Shown here: positions 7,001 to 8,729 of the stretch, piece after piece
Layout: every line of letters begins with the position of its first letter
Position numbering within the stretch: the stretch's first letter is position 1
Assembly: GCA_007131745.1 (NCBI GenBank)
Contig: SLPX01000416.1
Location: 1 to 8,729 of the forward strand
Direction: 5' to 3'
Source of the DNA: Myxococcales bacterium
GTDB lineage: Bacteria > Myxococcota > Polyangia > HGW-17 > SLPX01
DNA: 8,729 nt
The notes under the pieces: generated by a model
The model's database searches: none
Told to the model about the DNA's origin: nothing
The model's input: only the letters and a program-made list of their open reading frames with translations
Translations under genes and position numbers: made by a program

Positions 7001-7845
7001 CAACAGCAGGAGGTAACGGCCTGGGTGGCCAAAACAGCATTTATACGCATACCGATCCGTCACAATTCGATCTATGCAAATACGATTGCCAGGTGGGTCA
7101 GGGTGACGGCGATGGGCAGGACGCTCAAAACGGGGCGGACGGCGCTCTGGGTCCCGGTGGTTCGGGATGTGGAAACGGCTTCGGCTCGATTCAAGGTGGT
7201 GTCTGGTCGGCTTCTCCGGCTGTTCACGGAACTCCGGGAGCTCGTGGAAACGGCGGCGGCGGTGGCGGCGCTGGAGGATCGGTGATCAATTACAATTCTC
7301 AGAGCAATTGCAGTATTTTGAATCCCCACGGAGATCTCGGCGCAACAGGCGGCGGAGGCGGTGCCGGGGGTTGTGGAGGAGGAGGAGGAAGAAGGGGTGG
7401 TGGGGGAGGTGGATCCTTTGCGGTGTTTGTTGTCTATACAGACAGTCCGTCGTCTTTTCCGGATATATTCGGTAATTCGATCCACCTGGGTCGTGGTGGT
7501 CCGGGCGGCCGTGGAGGAGCGGGCGGCCAGGGCGGCCGAGGCGGCCAGGGAGGAAGCGCCGGTGAGATAGTCATGCCGGCTTGGTGTGCAGGCGGAGGAG
7601 GAACGGGTGGCCGTGGTGGAGACGGCGGCGCCGGAGGAGGAGGCGGCGGAGGTTGCGGTGGGGCGGCGTACGGTATAGCCGGAAAGAGCATAGGAATCGC
7701 CGGATACGGCGCCAAAAACATATTTGTCACACCCGAGGGAAGCGGTGGAGGTACAGGAGGGTTGGGAGGTCCTTCCCCGGCCGGCGGCGGTCATGGAGGA
7801 GGAAACGGAGTGGAAGGGAGAACGGCCGATGTACGGAACTTCTGA
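4099..7845 (+). CDS. Large cysteine-rich lipoprotein with MopE-type motifs, beta-helix and glycine-rich C-terminus
   Basis: A predicted surface lipoprotein of about 1,248 residues. The frame is open from TTG at 4027 and has another ATG at 4045. ATG at 4099 is preferred because it leaves a normal 25-residue signal peptide (basic start, hydrophobic core, MCMG before Cys26). The Gly at -1 fits a lipobox; the Cys at -3 is unusual. Residues about 38-737 carry some 84 cysteines in short repeated modules. Within them are three MopE-like motifs, CDGIDNNCNG, CNGRDDNCSG and CDGTDNNCNG, near residues 256-272, 326-341 and 546-561. Two are followed by HCGxCxxxC. The stretch DRDCDGVDG at about 733-741 leads into a DUF1565-like right-handed beta-helix (GTIQNPYSTIQEAL, VAAGTYDGNLKI, GVRMYGGYSSDF) at about 745-890. 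The last 350 residues are Gly-X-Y and Gly-Gly-X repeats. No C-terminal membrane anchor or sorting signal is visible. The overall style is known from Myxococcota/Bradymonadota-like genomes. The specific role (adhesion, metal binding, cell-surface structure) is unknown. Confidence 0.9.
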   Translation: MSFQIKTWKLSAGCAAVLIGLMCMGCGGRSRDTAYGDCYEMGMCECSKKEHCPHDQHCINGTCGYLEDAAIQLKRFNEPCVDDGECESGFCLGEGPSNGGVCTRTCGVDGEGGNDEVCPAGWECKPQANREPRDVLLCVQEIESHICRNCSVDAHCNAIGDLCVQLDDGEFYCARDCTFDDCPGGYVCRDVLRPGWTYTARQCVPAGGVCECTNATVGLEKPCSISNEFGECHGAVTCLPGETWSECDARVPAREVCDGIDNNCNGLTDAMDPGVDISGLPDDPPYPVCRHGAGGGNCYGIWNCVLGDGDEFHWECSAVEPQPEECNGRDDNCSGFIDDDFVDEQGRYVTVEHCGHCHKDCTVILANLLLDEFGNVVDGAVECQVRNEQPTCVPVLCEPGYYPYPEEEPVRCEELVSSACRPCVDDGDCVVSTDYCIMLDSDGASFCHQSCEPDSYYEGCTGTAGVQDCCPNGYLCTQLGGEKLCVPQGGSCRCNLEKLNTTRPCTLTGEGGGGAICQGLQTCEQAGTDIYEWSECEPSTVTMEVCDGTDNNCNGEIDEDFRNEFGFYYTDEHCGECNNNCLARWNVEIQRAIGGCVFRPPATYRCEIVACTQESIPGGGFCRLETDCSSGWSCHPDFHQCVRACTTAANCDFGQDCVDNWCAEPCANNAECAFWAGSGSVCEGGYCKVNYQFHDADGIESNGCECAASVGPGHDSPEIYPVYPEPGWPYIDRDCDGVDGNASAALFVSSESTVSLGTIQNPYSTIQEALVAYNPNQHAHILVAAGTYDGNLKISQGVRMYGGYSSDFATRDIVLYPTVIRGFEPHHSDPDRAMGTVHIEGVSTQKTVLAGFTIQGYDVNAVPSPGQSGFSSYAVYIKDSGDKLTIANNRIYGGRGGDGAPGNVGATGSSGTSGQHGLNSWECPNFDCQGHTRPGGSGGVNTACAGAAGNPGATARSYHTQNPQDYTSTAGGNGLGGQNSIYTHTDPSQFDLCKYDCQVGQGDGDGQDAQNGADGALGPGGSGCGNGFGSIQGGVWSASPAVHGTPGARGNGGGGGGAGGSVINYNSQSNCSILNPHGDLGATGGGGGAGGCGGGGGRRGGGGGGSFAVFVVYTDSPSSFPDIFGNSIHLGRGGPGGRGGAGGQGGRGGQGGSAGEIVMPAWCAGGGGTGGRGGDGGAGGGGGGGCGGAAYGIAGKSIGIAGYGAKNIFVTPEGSGGGTGGLGGPSPAGGGHGGGNGVEGRTADVRNF
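4537..4914 (+). repeat. Cysteine-rich module, copy A
   Basis: This segment encodes residues 147-272 of the first lipoprotein. It begins with CRNCSVDAHC, then a D-L-C-V-Q-L-D...FYCARDC stretch and CPGGYVC, then QCVPAGGVCEC, NEFGECHGAVTC and WSECDA, and closes with the MopE-like CDGIDNNCNG. The same order of elements recurs at 5356-5781 and in the second lipoprotein at 8290-8658. It is therefore a protein-level repeat unit rather than an exact DNA repeat. Confidence 0.75.
5356..5781 (+). repeat. Cysteine-rich module, copy B
   Basis: This segment encodes residues 420-561 of the first lipoprotein and repeats module A in order. It has CRPCVDDGDC, DYCIMLDSDGASFCHQSC, CCPNGYLC, KLCVPQGGSCRC, RPCTLTGEGGGGAICQG, YEWSECEP, then CDGTDNNCNGEIDEDF. 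Copy B is about 16 residues longer, mostly through an insertion before CCPNGYLC. Divergence from copy A is high at the DNA level, so the duplication is old. Confidence 0.75.
6775..7845 (+). repeat. Glycine-rich Gly-X-Y / Gly-Gly-X repeat region
   Basis: This encodes the C-terminal 356 residues of the first lipoprotein. Glycine falls at every third position through several uninterrupted blocks. Nine Gly-X-Y triplets occupy 6775-6855 (GGR GGD GAP GNV ...) and six occupy 7228-7281. Further blocks lie at 7339-7392, 7489-7560 (GRG GPG GRG GAG ...) and 7597-7659. Between blocks are strand-like segments such as FAVFVVYT and NSIHLG, which resemble beta-helix rungs. At the DNA level this gives GGC/GGA/GGT runs with long G-tracts on the + strand. 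Confidence 0.85.
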
Positions 7846-7846
7846 G

Positions 7847-7853
7847 AGGAGGG
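7847..7853 (+). promoter_or_regulatory. Ribosome binding site of the second lipoprotein
   Basis: AGGAGGG begins two bases after the TGA stop of the upstream gene and four bases before the ATG at 7858. It is the strongest Shine-Dalgarno sequence in the window. It decides the start at 7858 over the in-frame ATG at 7876. Confidence 0.85.
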
Positions 7854-7857
7854 TGTC

Positions 7858-8729
7858 ATGAGAGCGGAAAATGAAATGCATACGAACGCTATTTATAAAC
7901 GCACCAAGTTTTTGTCCTGTAACGGTTTGATGGTGTTGGCCATGATTGCGGGTTTGTGTTCCTGCGGTCGCTCAGAGAATCTTTCCAGCCCCGGTGGGCC
8001 TTGTGTGTACGACGCTGATTGCGGACCGGGGTTCAGGTGCATCGATTCGGTTTGTGTTCCGGATGTAGATGCAGGAGAGCCTGATTCAATGATCTTAAAA
8101 GAGTTCGGCGAGCCTTGTGAAACGAATGAAGAGTGCCGGAGCACTTATTGCCTGCCCAATCCGCTGGGCGATTTTTGCACCCATCCTTGCAGGGAAGGTT
8201 GCCCTCCCGGATGGCAGTGCGCGGACGTGCCGGATCCTCACGGAGGTCCAGGTCGGGTGGGACTTTGCGCGGTAGTGGAAAACAGGATCTGCAGGCCTTG
8301 CGTGGATGATTATACGTGTAGTGTCACCGGGGCCGATAAGTGTCTGGAGATCGGCACGGGAAATTTCTGCGTTGTTGATTGTAGCTACAATGTTTGTCCT
8401 GAAGGATACACCTGTACCAAGATCGATCTTTCCGGAGGCTATTCCGTGAGACAATGCTTGCCGGATTCGGGTACATGCTTGTGTGACGAGGATTCACTGG
8501 GCATGGTGAGGGGGTGTTGGAATGAAAACGAATTCGGGACCTGTCACGGTTACGAAACATGTGAAACCTGGGGTTGGTCCGAATGTTCAGCGCGTGAACC
8601 CAAGGCCGAAGAGTGCAATGGTCTGGATGACAATTGTAACGGATTTGTGGATGAAGGGCTGGAACCTTTTCCATGTCAGCGCACGAACGAGTTCGGAACT
8701 TGCAGCGGAACGGCTCATTGCCGGGGATC
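7858..8729 (+). CDS. Cysteine-rich MopE-type lipoprotein, paralogue of its neighbour (3' end beyond window)
   Basis: An open frame of 290 complete codons that runs off the window end. It starts 12 bases after the upstream stop with a strong ribosome binding site, so the two genes probably form an operon. The N-terminus is a lipoprotein signal peptide: a charged start with a basic stretch (YKRTK), hydrophobic core NGLMVLAMIAGL, and lipobox LCS before Cys36. What follows repeats the first lipoprotein in order. FGEPCETNEEC begins at about residue 83 and CPPGWQC follows. CRPCVDDYTC lies at about 145-154 and DKCLEIGTGNFCVVDC after it. Then come CPEGYTC, QCLPDSGTCLC, NEFGTCHGYETC and WSECSA, ending in a MopE-like motif, CNGLDDNCNGFVDE, at about 253-266. 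Just after it, PFPCQ...NEFGTCSGTAHC matches the PYPVCR...NCYGIWNC segment of the neighbour. Whether it also carries a beta-helix and glycine-rich tail cannot be seen. The function is unknown. Metal binding by MopE-type motifs and surface attachment are inferences. Confidence 0.9.
   Translation, partial: MRAENEMHTNAIYKRTKFLSCNGLMVLAMIAGLCSCGRSENLSSPGGPCVYDADCGPGFRCIDSVCVPDVDAGEPDSMILKEFGEPCETNEECRSTYCLPNPLGDFCTHPCREGCPPGWQCADVPDPHGGPGRVGLCAVVENRICRPCVDDYTCSVTGADKCLEIGTGNFCVVDCSYNVCPEGYTCTKIDLSGGYSVRQCLPDSGTCLCDEDSLGMVRGCWNENEFGTCHGYETCETWGWSECSAREPKAEECNGLDDNCNGFVDEGLEPFPCQRTNEFGTCSGTAHCRG

Noticed and set aside
7789..7845. A GlyGly-CTERM or myxosortase-type C-terminal sorting signal that the nearby rhomboid could process
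   Set aside because: The C-terminus ends in a hydrophilic EGRTADVRNF with no membrane helix and no terminal basic cluster, so no sorting tripartite signal is present.
7072..7881. Ser/Ala/Thr-rich (7072-7881) and proline-rich (7434-7730) minus-strand frames opposite the glycine tail
   Set aside because: Runs of glycine codons read in reverse as Pro, Ala, Ser or Thr codons, which explains the composition completely.

Overview
The window reads as chromosomal DNA from a bacterium, roughly half G+C by eye. It contains a bacterial-type asparaginyl-tRNA synthetase. It also contains large, secreted, cysteine-rich lipoproteins with MopE-type D-x-x-D-N-x-C-N-G motifs joined to a DUF1565-like beta-helix and glycine-rich repeats. 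That combination is most familiar from Myxococcota, Bradymonadota and related 'deltaproteobacterial' lineages. This placement is inferred from protein style, and there is no rRNA or other phylogenetic marker here.

Left block (19-2828, all +). A small AcnX/DUF126 swivel-domain protein, best called phosphomevalonate dehydratase small subunit, lies 23 bases before an isopentenyl phosphate kinase, and asparaginyl-tRNA synthetase follows 69 bases later. The first two are the signature steps of the archaeal (Aeropyrum-type) mevalonate pathway. There, mevalonate 5-phosphate is dehydrated to trans-anhydromevalonate 5-phosphate, a UbiD-like enzyme decarboxylates that product to isopentenyl phosphate, and IPK phosphorylates this to isopentenyl diphosphate. 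Finding this pair side by side, next to a clearly bacterial AsnRS, is the most striking metabolic signal in the window. The dehydratase large subunit is expected just upstream of base 1.

Middle (2887-3834, -). A rhomboid-family intramembrane serine protease with an intact Ser/His pair is transcribed convergently toward asnS and divergently from the right block. A 264-base divergent intergenic region (3835-4098) follows.

Right block (4099 to the window end, +). Two tandem paralogous lipoprotein genes are separated by 12 bases. The first (about 1,248 residues) has a lipoprotein signal peptide, about 700 residues carrying some 84 cysteines and three MopE-like motifs in duplicated modules, then a short beta-helix domain. 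It ends in about 350 residues of Gly-X-Y / Gly-Gly-X repeats interrupted by beta-strand-like segments. The second starts with the same architecture and runs off the window end. Together they look like an operon for cell-surface structural, adhesive or metal-binding lipoproteins. No mobile element, CRISPR array, tRNA or rRNA was seen.
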